Assembly (NCBI RefSeq): GCF_014145635.1 | Contig: NZ_JACHTC010000001.1 | Span: 310,001-374,000, forward strand | DNA: 64,000 bases | Direction of reading: 5' to 3' | From: Myroides sp. WP-1 | Lineage (GTDB): Bacteria > Bacteroidota > Bacteroidia > Flavobacteriales > Flavobacteriaceae | Part shown: positions 52,898 through 62,310 of the stretch, piece by piece | Numbering within the stretch: position 1 is the stretch's first letter | Layout of the letters: each line of letters begins with the position of its first letter | Position numbers and translations under genes: made by a program | The notes under the pieces: model-generated | Database searches by the model: none | Told to the model about the DNA's origin: nothing | The model's input: the letters and a program-made list of their open reading frames with translations, nothing else

Positions 52898-55324
52898 TTA
52901 TTTTTCTTTTCTTTTTGTTCTTGTTAAGGCGATTGCCCCTACTGATAGCAACACAATTAGTATACTACTCGCTAAAGCAATTCTGCTTCCCGTTTTTACC
53001 ACTTGTGGTTCAAAGCTAAATTCAATCGTGTGTTTTCCTTTTGGTAGAGTAATTGCGCGCAAAACATAATCTACGGCAAAAATAGGCACTTGCTGACCAT
53101 CTACTTTTGCAATCCATCCTTGTGGATAATAAACCTCAGAAAATACAGCTAAACCATCATTAGTATTCACCGACTCGTATGTTAACTGGTTGGCTTTATA
53201 AGAAGTCAGTTTAATTGTTGCTAGTGAATCAACAACATAAGTATCTGCAAGCGATTGTTCAAAATCGCGTGTATTAAATAGGGCTGTTGTTTTGGTGTTA
53301 ATTGTTTCCAAAGCTTTCATTTCTTGATCTGCCGTGGTTACTTTTTGAACGTTCGACACAAACCAAGCATTTCCGTTTGCTTCTGTATTAAGCATCGCTA
53401 CGCTTCTACCCTCTTCATCTTCTTGAATAATATACTTTACATTCATCATATTAAAGACAGTCATTGGATTGTCTTTTAATTGATAGTCAGCTAATTGTTG
53501 AATTCTTCTAGGTTTTGCTGCGTGATATCCTCCTAACGAATGATGAAAATAAGAAGCTTTCGCACTGTTTAATCCTCCTTGGGCATCAAATACCCTAAAG
53601 TGCGTTGGATCGTTTAAAATTTGCTTATCTGCTTGTGTTATATCAAAAGGTTCCTCCATTTTTCGAGCAGCAACAAAAGATTCGTCATTAACGTATTTGC
53701 GATCTACCATCACTAGATCACCTACCAATAACAATCCGACGATAACTAGTGCATACATTTCTTTGATTTTGTCTTTGGCCAAAACAAATAATACTGCTGC
53801 TGTTGCCAAGATCAAAAGGAATGATCGAATTAAGTCACTTGTATACATAGCTTTGCGTTCTTCTATCAAAGCACGCACAAAACCAGGACCTACCTCTCCA
53901 TACGCCATGCGATAGTAATCGTCATTTAATCCTGAGAAAGTAAGCATTCCTTTAATTAGAAAAAGTAAGATGATCAAACCTCCTGCAACTAAGCTCGTTT
54001 TCTTTAAGGCTTCTATCTTTTGTTTTTGTTCTAATCTAAAATAGTTATATAAACCAAGTATTGCTAGAACAGGAACACACATTTCTAAGATAACTTGAAT
54101 GGAAGATACCGCTCTAAACTTATTGTACATCGGTACAAAATTGATAAAGAAATTCGTTACCAAGGCGAAGTTTTTCCCCCATGAAAGCACTAGTGCCAAA
54201 AGGGCTCCGATAAAGAAGATGTATTTGAGTTTTCGCTTTTCTGTAAACATTCCCAACACAAAAAGGAAAAAAACGACTGCTCCGATATACGCTGGTGCAG
54301 CAACAATTGGTTGATCGCCCCAATACGTTGGTGCTTGTTTACTCATTTCTTGTGCTTGTTGAGGGTTAGCACCCATCGATACAAAGTATTTCGAAATGGC
54401 ATTATCTTTTTCTAATTTTTCATTATTAGCACCTCCTGTTAATCGTGGAGCGATTAAATTTAAGCTTTCAAAAACACCATAACTATACTCCGTGATATAG
54501 TCGTAACTCATCGCATTCGAAGATGCTTTTGGCGTTCCATCTGGTTCATAAGTTAGCTCACTAGCGCTGCGTGTACTGAATTTTGTATATTCGGCAGTAG
54601 CCATGATATTGGTTGCATTGGCTCCAATGCTCAGTATCCCTGCTCCAACTAAGATGGCGTATGCAATCCCTAAACCTTTCCAATCTTTTTCTTTCGCGTA
54701 TTCCCATGTATAGACCACAGCTAAAACAAGCAAGAAAAGCAATAAGTAATACGTCATTTGAAAGTGATTTGCACTAATTTCAAGTGCTGCTGCAACAACA
54801 GTCAAAATACCACCTGCTACATATTTCTTTCGAAAGACTAATAAAACACCTGCCACAACCAAAGGCATATAAGCAATGGCATGTGCTTTAGCGTTGTGCC
54901 CAACTCCAAGGATAATAATTAAATACGTTGAAAAACCAAAAGCTAGAGATCCGATAAACGCCTTTAATGGACGGATTCCCAATACTAATAACAAGGCATA
55001 AAACCCAACAAAGTACAAGAATAAATAATCTGCAGGACGCGGTAAAAAGCGAATAGCCGTATCTAGGTGCTTCACAAAATTATAAGGATACTTTGCTCCT
55101 AACTGATAGGTGGGCATACCTCCAAAAGCGCTATTTGTCCAATAGGGCTCTTCGTTAAATTCTGTTCTAAAATTGTTTTGCTCTTTCGCCATCCCAGTAT
55201 ACTGTACAATATCAGATTGATAAATGACCTTATTCTGTAATACAGGTGAGAAATAGAGTAAAGCTACTACGATAAAACCGACTAACACCAATAGATGTGG
55301 CACATATTTTTTTACTGCATTCAT
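52898..55324 (-). CDS. YfhO-family multi-pass membrane protein
   Basis: An 808-residue protein with about twelve to fourteen predicted membrane helices. The N-terminal SPVLQNKVIYQSDIVQYTGMAKEQ and FGGMPTYQLGAKYPYN region and the C-terminal QQVPIFAVDYVLRAITLPKGKHTIEFSFEP are typical of YfhO proteins, which glycosylate lipoteichoic acid in Bacillus and otherwise are linked to envelope glycosylation. A long soluble C-terminal beta domain follows the helices. It is coupled by 19 bp to a glycosyltransferase, supporting a surface-glycan role. Confidence 0.85.
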   Translation of the reverse strand: MNAVKKYVPHLLVLVGFIVVALLYFSPVLQNKVIYQSDIVQYTGMAKEQNNFRTEFNEEPYWTNSAFGGMPTYQLGAKYPYNFVKHLDTAIRFLPRPADYLFLYFVGFYALLLVLGIRPLKAFIGSLAFGFSTYLIIILGVGHNAKAHAIAYMPLVVAGVLLVFRKKYVAGGILTVVAAALEISANHFQMTYYLLLFLLVLAVVYTWEYAKEKDWKGLGIAYAILVGAGILSIGANATNIMATAEYTKFSTRSASELTYEPDGTPKASSNAMSYDYITEYSYGVFESLNLIAPRLTGGANNEKLEKDNAISKYFVSMGANPQQAQEMSKQAPTYWGDQPIVAAPAYIGAVVFFLFVLGMFTEKRKLKYIFFIGALLALVLSWGKNFALVTNFFINFVPMYNKFRAVSSIQVILEMCVPVLAILGLYNYFRLEQKQKIEALKKTSLVAGGLIILLFLIKGMLTFSGLNDDYYRMAYGEVGPGFVRALIEERKAMYTSDLIRSFLLILATAAVLFVLAKDKIKEMYALVIVGLLLVGDLVMVDRKYVNDESFVAARKMEEPFDITQADKQILNDPTHFRVFDAQGGLNSAKASYFHHSLGGYHAAKPRRIQQLADYQLKDNPMTVFNMMNVKYIIQEDEEGRSVAMLNTEANGNAWFVSNVQKVTTADQEMKALETINTKTTALFNTRDFEQSLADTYVVDSLATIKLTSYKANQLTYESVNTNDGLAVFSEVYYPQGWIAKVDGQQVPIFAVDYVLRAITLPKGKHTIEFSFEPQVVKTGSRIALASSILIVLLSVGAIALTRTKRKEK

Positions 55325-55459
55325 GCTATAAAATTAACTTTGCTGTGATTGAATTCTGTTCAATTAGCTAAAGTAAGTAATTTTAAGGTTAGATGAGCCG
55401 TTTTGTTTTTGCGATTTTTGTGTTTTTGCGTTTTTTCACAAGACGAGAAAATAAGAAAT

Positions 55460-55495
55460 AAAAAATGCCCCAAAAGTGACTTACTTATTGGGGCA
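55460..55495 (-). terminator. Terminator after the DUF4834 gene
   Basis: On the minus strand TGCCCCAA pairs with TTGGGGCA, followed by a T-run. It is 26 bases after the DUF4834 stop. Confidence 0.75.
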
Positions 55496-55520
55496 GGTTT
55501 ACTCTTTTTGAGTGTTTTAA

Positions 55521-55811
55521 TTATTTCTTATCAACTTCTTCAAAGTCAATATACTCTCCAACAACTTTCGTTGAACGTGGAAATTTATCTTTTCCTGTTG
55601 ATGTTTGATTATTGAAATTTGATTCTTCTTGAGTTGATCTATTTTGTTGATAAAAATCTTGCTGTTGCTGTTGAAAATTACGTTCTACTTTTTTTGCCAT
55701 TTTGTAGACAAAAAGTGGAAATAAGTAGCGCATCGCAAATTTAAAAGCATAATAGATCACAACAATAATGACCAATGTTCTTAAAAAACTTCCAAATGAT
55801 GCTATATCCAT
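55521..55811 (-). CDS. DUF4834-family small membrane protein
   Basis: A 96-residue protein: one N-terminal membrane helix (TLVIIVVIYYAFKFAMRYLFPLFV, about 12-38) followed by a Gln-rich soluble tail (KKVERNFQQQQQDFYQQN). I recognise the family as DUF4834, common in flavobacteria; its function is not known to me. It stands between the rhodanese gene and the YfhO operon. Confidence 0.75.
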   Translation of the reverse strand: MDIASFGSFLRTLVIIVVIYYAFKFAMRYLFPLFVYKMAKKVERNFQQQQQDFYQQNRSTQEESNFNNQTSTGKDKFPRSTKVVGEYIDFEEVDKK

Positions 55812-55889
55812 ACTTTACCTTTTTTTCAAAAATAGCAATTATTTCAATCATCCAATACTGTGAATTCTTAAATAATTGATAAATTAAAC

Positions 55890-56264
55890 CTAGTCGTGTT
55901 CAGCCTTCCACGCTTTGTATCCTCCAGCTAGTTCAACAACGTCAAATCCTGCTTTTTGCATCTTTTCCGCTGCTGCTGCACTACGCTTACCAGATTGACA
56001 GAAAATATATACAGGTTTCGTTTTGTCTAACGTACGAATTACTGTTTCAAAATCATCTGCTAAAAAATCAATATTTTTTGCGTTAGAAATTGTTCCTTCT
56101 TGGTATTCTTTTGGTGTACGCACATCGATTAACTGTACTTTTTTTGCTGTTATTTGCTTCTCAAATACAGTTGAATTTACTAATTCTTTTGCTTTAACTT
56201 CTTGAGCGTTAACCTTAAAAAAAGAAAGCATCACTAGCAATGCTGTTAAAATTATATTTTTCAT
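55890..56264 (-). CDS. Exported single-domain rhodanese (sulfurtransferase)
   Basis: A 124-residue protein with a signal peptide (1-20, FKVNAQ) and a single rhodanese domain. The active-site loop CQSGKR carries the sulfur-accepting Cys, and the KVQLIDVRTPKEYQEGTISNAKNID start is classical. It acts in the periplasm. It is divergent from hemN with a 91-bp gap. Confidence 0.9.
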   Translation of the reverse strand: MKNIILTALLVMLSFFKVNAQEVKAKELVNSTVFEKQITAKKVQLIDVRTPKEYQEGTISNAKNIDFLADDFETVIRTLDKTKPVYIFCQSGKRSAAAAEKMQKAGFDVVELAGGYKAWKAEHD

Positions 56265-56330
56265 GGTGTTTTTCTTCTAAATATTTTTAATCAAGTGACA
56301 AATATCAGTATTATTCAATTTTGTTCCTGT

Positions 56331-56338
56331 TACATTTG
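56331..56338 (+). promoter_or_regulatory. -7 box for hemN
   Basis: TACATTTG matches TAnnTTTG, 17 bases before the hemN ATG. Confidence 0.5.
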
Positions 56339-56355
56339 TTACAAATATACGAAAA

Positions 56356-57717
56356 ATGGCTACCCCTCTGATACAAAAATACAACGTTCCAGGACCTCGA
56401 TACACTAGTTATCCTACGGTTCCTTATTGGGATGAAACCACTTTTTCTCGTGAAAAGTGGCTAAAAAGCGTAAAGGAAACTTTTGACAAGACCAATACAA
56501 GTGAAGGTATTAGTCTTTACATTCACTTGCCGTATTGTGAGAGTTTATGCACTTTTTGTGGTTGTCATAAACACATTACCAAACGCCATGAGGTTGAAGT
56601 ACCCTATATTCAAGCGTTGTTAAAAGAGTGGAATCTCTACTGTGACCTTTTAGAGGATCAACCACGTATTAAAGAGATTCACTTAGGAGGTGGTACTCCA
56701 ACTTTTTTTGAACCTAAACAGTTAGAAATCTTACTGACCGGTATATTAACCCGCGGTATAAAAGCAGAGAATTACGAATTCAGCTTTGAGGGTCACCCAA
56801 ATAATACAACTAAAGAGCATTTACAAACTTTATTTAACCTCGGTTTTCGAAGAGTTAGTTTTGGCGTACAAGATTATAATCGCGAGATACAAAAAGCCAT
56901 AAATCGTAATCAAACGTTTCACGATGTCGCTAAAGTAACTCTTTGGGCCAAGGAAATGGGCTATACCTCAATTTCTCATGATATTATTTTTGGATTGCCT
57001 TTTCAAAAAATAGAACATGTTATCGATACGATTGAAAAAACCAAATCACTTTCACCGGATCGATTAGCTTTTTATAGCTACGCGCATGTTCCTTGGATCA
57101 AGGGCAACGGGCAACGAGGTTTTAAAGATGAAGATGTACCGAAAGATGAAGAAAAGAGAAAGTTATACGAAGTAGGGAAAAATCTATTAGAGGAGAAAGG
57201 GTATAGTGAAATTGGAATGGATCACTTTGCATTAAAGACAGATAGCTTGTACAAAGCAATGAATACCAATGCTATTCATCGAAATTTCATGGGATACACT
57301 TCATCCAAAACGGATTTGATGATCGGGTTAGGTGTTTCGTCTATTAGTGACAGTTGGACCGCCTTTGCTCAAAACGAAAAGAACATCGAAGCGTATTATC
57401 GCTTACTAGAGCAAAATGAAATTCCTGTGGTAAAAGGACATATTTTAAGTGAAGAAGATTTGATTATTAGAAAACATATCCTAAATTTAATGTGTAATCT
57501 CAAAACAGATATTAGCAGTGATTTGGATTTGATTAACTTCACTCCCATTCTTGAAGAATTAAAAGAAATGGAAAAGGATCAATTAATTAACATCAAAGAC
57601 CATGTCATTACTGTAAATAAAGTTGGACGAGCATTCGTTCGCAATATCTGTATGGCATTAGATTTGCGTTTACAGCGCAACAAACCAGAACGCGCTTTGT
57701 TTTCTATGACGATTTAA
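56356..57717 (+). CDS. hemN: Oxygen-independent coproporphyrinogen III oxidase
   Basis: A 453-residue radical-SAM enzyme that makes protoporphyrinogen IX in heme synthesis without oxygen. The N-terminus has the HemN signature PGPRYTSYPT (12-21). The radical-SAM cluster motif is C61-x3-C65-x2-C68 with C70 after it, and the GGGTP loop follows. The C-terminal HemN domain is present. A small membrane protein follows by 10 bases, and the heme link to the di-heme protein at 7416 is general only. Confidence 0.96.
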   Translation: MATPLIQKYNVPGPRYTSYPTVPYWDETTFSREKWLKSVKETFDKTNTSEGISLYIHLPYCESLCTFCGCHKHITKRHEVEVPYIQALLKEWNLYCDLLEDQPRIKEIHLGGGTPTFFEPKQLEILLTGILTRGIKAENYEFSFEGHPNNTTKEHLQTLFNLGFRRVSFGVQDYNREIQKAINRNQTFHDVAKVTLWAKEMGYTSISHDIIFGLPFQKIEHVIDTIEKTKSLSPDRLAFYSYAHVPWIKGNGQRGFKDEDVPKDEEKRKLYEVGKNLLEEKGYSEIGMDHFALKTDSLYKAMNTNAIHRNFMGYTSSKTDLMIGLGVSSISDSWTAFAQNEKNIEAYYRLLEQNEIPVVKGHILSEEDLIIRKHILNLMCNLKTDISSDLDLINFTPILEELKEMEKDQLINIKDHVITVNKVGRAFVRNICMALDLRLQRNKPERALFSMTI

Positions 57718-57727
57718 TTTGAAAGAT

Positions 57728-57928
57728 ATGAATAAAAAATTTGAAAAAATAACCACCTATCTAGTCCTATTCCTATTGGTTTATGGTATCTATCAATTAG
57801 ATATGGAACACCTTTGGTCTATTGAGATAAACTGGTTTTCATTTCTAGCTTTTGCAATCTTCTTGTGTTACTTGGTCTTTTCTTTAAAAAAGGCTGCCAA
57901 ACAACAAGACTTACAGAAGGAAAAATAA
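57728..57928 (+). CDS. Small two-helix membrane protein following hemN
   Basis: A 66-residue protein. The frame opens at a TTG (57719) immediately after the hemN stop; the ATG at 57728 is a better start (MNKKFEKITTYLVL). Two membrane helices (about 9-27 and 38-54) and a Lys/Gln-rich tail. I do not recognise it. Linkage to hemN suggests co-transcription. Confidence 0.6.
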   Translation: MNKKFEKITTYLVLFLLVYGIYQLDMEHLWSIEINWFSFLAFAIFLCYLVFSLKKAAKQQDLQKEK

Positions 57929-57975
57929 AACAGAATACATGTAGTTGTCATTATACAGCTCCTTATCAATACAAT

Positions 57976-58013
57976 AAAAAGCGATGGTCAATTAATTTCA
58001 CCATCGCTTTTTA
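57976..58013 (+). terminator. Terminator of the hemN unit
   Basis: AAAAAGCGATGGT pairs with ACCATCGCTTTTT over a 12-base loop; T-run follows. About 48 bases downstream of the small membrane gene. The rest of the gap to 58194 has no ORF I accept. Confidence 0.85.
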
Positions 58014-58194
58014 TTTCTTCTCCGTTTAATATACACTCATTTTTTGACTTTTTTTGCTTATTTTCGTTCTGAAATTGAAGATAAATACCGCAACATGTTA
58101 GCGTCGAATGAGTTGCCCTTTTCTCGACAGGAAAGGAAAAGTCTCAAAACGCATACATCCTTAAAACTGGCGTTGTCTCCTTAGTATTTGAAAA

Positions 58195-58596
58195 ATGAAC
58201 AAAACAAACCGATCGTTTATTATTCCTGTTCTTTTTATAGGTTTTTTAGTTTGGCTCTTAGCTACTTTAGCTTTCCGTTTTGCAGGACAATTTTTCTTTA
58301 TCACAGAATCTTCTACGGTTTTAGCTCTTCTTTATTTTATTCTAATTCCCTCCATGATTCTTCTCTCGTTATTTACATTTAAAAAATTCAATTTATCGGG
58401 ATTTGAAAAAACAGCAGCTGGAATTCTACTGGTATTACCAGGTATGCTTATTGACACTTTTGTTATTCAATTTTTCGAAGATATCTTTCCCAATATGCCA
58501 AGCAGTAGAGCTGCGTCTTTTGGCTCTTGGTTGATGTGGGCTTATAGTCTGGTAATTTTATCGGCTATAATTAGTAGTGTGCAACAAAAAAAGTAA
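58195..58596 (+). CDS. DUF5367-like four-helix membrane protein
   Basis: A 133-residue protein with about four membrane helices. The C-terminal segment FGSWLMWAYSLVILSAII recalls DUF5367-type proteins of Bacteroidota, which I know only as uncharacterised. Monocistronic. It converges on pldA, sharing the long hairpin at 58609-58658. Confidence 0.65.
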   Translation: MNKTNRSFIIPVLFIGFLVWLLATLAFRFAGQFFFITESSTVLALLYFILIPSMILLSLFTFKKFNLSGFEKTAAGILLVLPGMLIDTFVIQFFEDIFPNMPSSRAASFGSWLMWAYSLVILSAIISSVQQKK

Positions 58597-58608
58597 TCTT
58601 TTAGATTT

Positions 58609-58658
58609 AAAACACAAACAAAAGGAGAGCTATCAAGCTCTCCTTTTGTTTGTGTTTT
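58609..58658. terminator. Perfect 23-bp hairpin between convergent genes
   Basis: 58609-58631 is perfectly complementary to 58636-58658 with an ATCA loop, giving a 23-bp stem, about twice the usual length. The pldA stop codon lies in its right end. It serves as terminator for both convergent genes. Confidence 0.85.
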
Positions 58659-59574
58659 AGTACCATTCCATTAAGGAAATTCCGATACCTATTGTCGTTT
58701 GATTCCAATTATAGTCAATCAGAGATTCTCCATATCCATTATTGACAACGAAAAATGCTTTGAGGTTATTCTTAATTGGATACGTATACGTTAACTCGTG
58801 AAATCCTTTATATCGAGAATTAAAACGCATATTATTACGCGTCATAAAAGTGAGTACCTGGCCATTGTGTTCATAAGCCACCGTTAATTCTCCTTTTCCA
58901 TAATACTCCGTAATGAGCGCATTATCGTCCGTCTTATTTTTTTCCGATAATCTTATCCAGGGCTTCAGCATAAAAGTCCACTGATTATATTCCATTCCCG
59001 CATGCATAATCACTCGATTCCAACTTCTTGAAGTAGGTTCACTCTTTCCGTTAGATTGATGGTTTAATGCAAAACCCGCCATTTTGAATTTGAAATTACC
59101 GATAGCAAGATCCAAAGGATAATTAAAGATAACTTCTGGTTCGTAGTTCAATTCTCTAAAAGGTCTAGAAACCTCTCCATTAAATACTTGCCAATTGGCT
59201 GTTTGTGTAAAAGCCAACCAAATATCACCTTTTCCAAACAATAAACCCTCAGTTACTTTAGTCTTAAAACTCAATTGAAAACGGGCCTCTACTCTATTGT
59301 AATCAACCGATTGAGGCTGTCCCATGTGTTCACTGTAACTAAAAGGCTGTTTGTTGGGTTTACTACTCCATCTTGCAGGCAAAAGATAAATAGGTTTATA
59401 GGGAGAAATGGTAAATGTTTTTCTCTTACTTGTTGGGGATAAATCCCATCGTTCCGTTAAAGAATGTACCACTGTATTTTCGAATAAATGGTCCTCCGAT
59501 GGCGTTTGTCCATACGAAGTTCCAATCATCCCCAACAATGTGCTACCACAAATGAAATATGTTTTCCACTTCAT
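58657..59574 (-). CDS. pldA: Outer-membrane phospholipase A (OMPLA)
   Basis: A 305-residue outer-membrane beta-barrel enzyme with a signal peptide (1-22). The catalytic triad is H172, S174 and N186 in NHQSNG...SRSWNR, the same spacing (2 and 12) as E. coli OMPLA His142, Ser144, Asn156. NYEPEVIFNYPL and the C-terminal NNGYGESLIDYNW are also conserved. It hydrolyses misplaced phospholipids in the outer leaflet. It follows parC by 69 bp on the same strand. Confidence 0.9.
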   Translation of the reverse strand: MKWKTYFICGSTLLGMIGTSYGQTPSEDHLFENTVVHSLTERWDLSPTSKRKTFTISPYKPIYLLPARWSSKPNKQPFSYSEHMGQPQSVDYNRVEARFQLSFKTKVTEGLLFGKGDIWLAFTQTANWQVFNGEVSRPFRELNYEPEVIFNYPLDLAIGNFKFKMAGFALNHQSNGKSEPTSRSWNRVIMHAGMEYNQWTFMLKPWIRLSEKNKTDDNALITEYYGKGELTVAYEHNGQVLTFMTRNNMRFNSRYKGFHELTYTYPIKNNLKAFFVVNNGYGESLIDYNWNQTTIGIGISLMEWY

Positions 59575-59643
59575 CTTCTCAAATCTAATTTGATTTATCT
59601 TTTAACCGTTTATACAATGGAGCCTATCCATCAAAAAGCTACC

Positions 59644-62307
59644 TTAAAACAGGCTACTTTGTCCATCTTCATCAATAGTGACATCAGGTAAATTCTCTAG
59701 CTCATACGCTGTTGTCTCTTCCGCTTCTTCTACTTCTTCTTCATAAGGCAAAGACTCCAAATGATCAATTTGTTTTACTTTATCTGTTGTCAGTTGATTA
59801 CCTAAAGCTTTAATTCCCCTAACAGCTATAAACTGCTCTAAATCAACAATTAAACTTTCTTTCTGAACTCCTTTAACCTTAGAAAAAACAACCTCTACTC
59901 TTGGTCGATAGTCCGTAGAAACCAATTCTAATTTTGAATTCTCGTGTTCTGAAATAAAGATTTCTTCTCTATTTTCATTTTCCACGATAAATCGCTTCAC
60001 ATAGTATCTTGTTTTCTCGCCATCAAAATAAATCGCTGAAATCGGTTTTGTTGGTTTCCATTTTTCCAAGACGATCATATCTTCCTCGAAATGGGTTGTC
60101 AATTCGGGAATAACCGTTTTCAGCTTACCACTTTGTGTGATAATCAGCAAGCGGTCTTCTGGTTTAAATTCACCTAACAATTCTCCTCTTCCTTCAACGT
60201 TTAATCGTCTAACAGTATCGTCATACCAAATTTTACGTGGACGCAAAGTAGATATTCCTTTTTCTTTCAGTTCAATTTTTTTAATCGCGTATTTTGTTAC
60301 TAAGTTTCCTTTAGCGATACGACCTTTGATGAGCAATTCTGCAAAATCCAAATCAAATTTTAGCTTCTTCACATTACTCAATTGACGCAACAAGATGGTT
60401 ACTACCTCTGCTTCACCATTTGGATTGGCAGAAAAATAAAGCACCTGAGAACCTGGATTACCTTGTGTCAAATCATATACTTTATCCCGTGTAATGCTCA
60501 TCACATTAAAACGCTTGATATAAGAAGGTCCGGATTTTCCATCGCGGTAAATCAAATTGTAAATGGTGCGCTTGTCATTCTTTGCAAATACATCAATATG
60601 AATAATATCTTTACCGACAAATCGCTTTTCTTCTACTTTAGAAATCACCATAGAACCGTCGCGCAAAAAGACAATAATATCATCGATATCCGAACAATCG
60701 CAAACATATTCATCCTTGCGCAGCGAGGTACCAAAGAATCCTTCTTGTCTATTTACATAAAGCTTAGTATTTCTCAGTACTACTTTAGTAGCTTCAATCG
60801 TATCAAAACTTCTCAATTCAGTTTTGCGCTCTTTGCCTTTACCGTACTTTTCTTTTAAATTCGTAAAGTATTTAATCGCAAAGTCAACCAGATGGGCAAG
60901 GTTGTATTTTACTTGTTCGATTTCACCCTCTAGTGATTCGATTTGTTGATTGGCTTTATCAATATCAAAACGTGAAATACGCTTGATTCGAATTTCTGTC
61001 AATCGAACGATATCTTCTTGTGTTACAGCTCTTTTCAGATTAACTACAAAGGGTTTTAATCCTTCGTCAATAGCTGAAAGCACTCCTTCCCACGTTTCTT
61101 CTTCCTCAATAGCACGATAGATCCTATTTTCAATGAAAATGCGTTCTAACGATAGGAAATGCCATCTTTCTTCTAATTCGCCCAGTTCAATTTCAAGTTC
61201 TTGCTTGAGTAAATCAACTGTTTGGTGTGTAGAGCGTTTGAGCATTTCCGAAACGCCAATAAAGAGCGGTTTATTGTCTTGAATAATACAAGCCAACGGT
61301 GCGATTGATGTTTCACAAGCAGTAAACGCGTATAGAGCGTCAATCGTTTTATCGGGAGAAGTTCCTGCAGGCAAGTGAATGAGAATTTCAACACTCGCTG
61401 CGGTATTATCTTCAATTTTTCTAATTTTTAGTTTCCCTTTCTCATTTGCTTTTAACACACTATCAATCAATGATGTCGTTGTTGTTGAAAATGGAATTTG
61501 AGTAATGACTAAGGTATTCTTATCCAATTGAGAAATTCGTGCACGCACACGTACACGACCGCCTCTTAATCCATCATTATAGGCGGAAACATCGGCAATT
61601 CCCTCTGTTGGAAAATCGGGAAACAGGGTAAAAGGCTTTCCTTTTAATATTTTTATTGAGGCATCGATAAGTTCTAAAAAGTTGTGTGGCAACACTTTGG
61701 TTGACAACCCTACCGCAATTCCCTCCGCTCCTTGCGCTAATAACAAAGGAAACTTTACAGGTAAATTAATAGGTTCATTACGGCGACCATCATAAGAAGA
61801 CTGCCAATGTGTAATTTTAGGTGAATACAACACTTCCAAGGCAAACTTACTCAGGCGGGCTTCGATATAACGCGAAGCAGCAGCCCCATCACCAGTAAGG
61901 ATATTCCCCCAGTTTCCTTGCATGTCGATCAACAATTCCTTTTGCCCCAATTGCACCATAGCATCTCCAATACTCGCATCACCGTGTGGGTGATATTGCA
62001 TGGTATGCCCCACAATATTAGCAACCTTGTTGTAACGACCATCATCTAACTCTTTCATCGAGTGCATAATACGACGTTGAACAGGCTTAAAACCATCTTC
62101 AATTGCCGGTACAGCACGCTCTAGGATTACATACGAAGCATAGTCCAAAAACCATTCTTTGTACATTCCTGTAACCTTGGTAATCGTCTCTTTTTCTTCT
62201 TCTTCCTGTAATTCAGTATGATCTTCTACAAAATCCCCATTTTCGAGGTTATTCGGTTGGATATCGTCCTTTAGGTTATTGTCATTCAAATTATCTTCCG
62301 TACTCAT
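59644..62307 (-). CDS. parC: DNA topoisomerase IV subunit A
   Basis: An 887-residue type IIA topoisomerase subunit that decatenates chromosomes with ParE. The N-terminal HPHGDASIGDAMVQLGQ is the ParC form of the quinolone region; the E. coli Ser80 and Glu84 positions are Ala and Asp. The catalytic Tyr is in ASRYIEARLSKFAL. It differs from GyrA at 26077 by the shorter active-site loop and lack of the GyrA box. The gene starts 3 bp after parE. Confidence 0.95.
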   Translation of the reverse strand: MSTEDNLNDNNLKDDIQPNNLENGDFVEDHTELQEEEEKETITKVTGMYKEWFLDYASYVILERAVPAIEDGFKPVQRRIMHSMKELDDGRYNKVANIVGHTMQYHPHGDASIGDAMVQLGQKELLIDMQGNWGNILTGDGAAASRYIEARLSKFALEVLYSPKITHWQSSYDGRRNEPINLPVKFPLLLAQGAEGIAVGLSTKVLPHNFLELIDASIKILKGKPFTLFPDFPTEGIADVSAYNDGLRGGRVRVRARISQLDKNTLVITQIPFSTTTTSLIDSVLKANEKGKLKIRKIEDNTAASVEILIHLPAGTSPDKTIDALYAFTACETSIAPLACIIQDNKPLFIGVSEMLKRSTHQTVDLLKQELEIELGELEERWHFLSLERIFIENRIYRAIEEEETWEGVLSAIDEGLKPFVVNLKRAVTQEDIVRLTEIRIKRISRFDIDKANQQIESLEGEIEQVKYNLAHLVDFAIKYFTNLKEKYGKGKERKTELRSFDTIEATKVVLRNTKLYVNRQEGFFGTSLRKDEYVCDCSDIDDIIVFLRDGSMVISKVEEKRFVGKDIIHIDVFAKNDKRTIYNLIYRDGKSGPSYIKRFNVMSITRDKVYDLTQGNPGSQVLYFSANPNGEAEVVTILLRQLSNVKKLKFDLDFAELLIKGRIAKGNLVTKYAIKKIELKEKGISTLRPRKIWYDDTVRRLNVEGRGELLGEFKPEDRLLIITQSGKLKTVIPELTTHFEEDMIVLEKWKPTKPISAIYFDGEKTRYYVKRFIVENENREEIFISEHENSKLELVSTDYRPRVEVVFSKVKGVQKESLIVDLEQFIAVRGIKALGNQLTTDKVKQIDHLESLPYEEEVEEAEETTAYELENLPDVTIDEDGQSSLF

Positions 62308-62310
62308 AGC

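Noticed and set aside
58095..58184. A 29-codon plus-strand ORF just before the DUF5367-like gene
   Set aside because: Too short and without recognisable sequence; I considered a remnant of a Crp-like regulator and could not support it.
60382..60858. A 158-codon plus-strand ORF inside parC
   Set aside because: Antisense shadow of parC without its own start or domain evidence.
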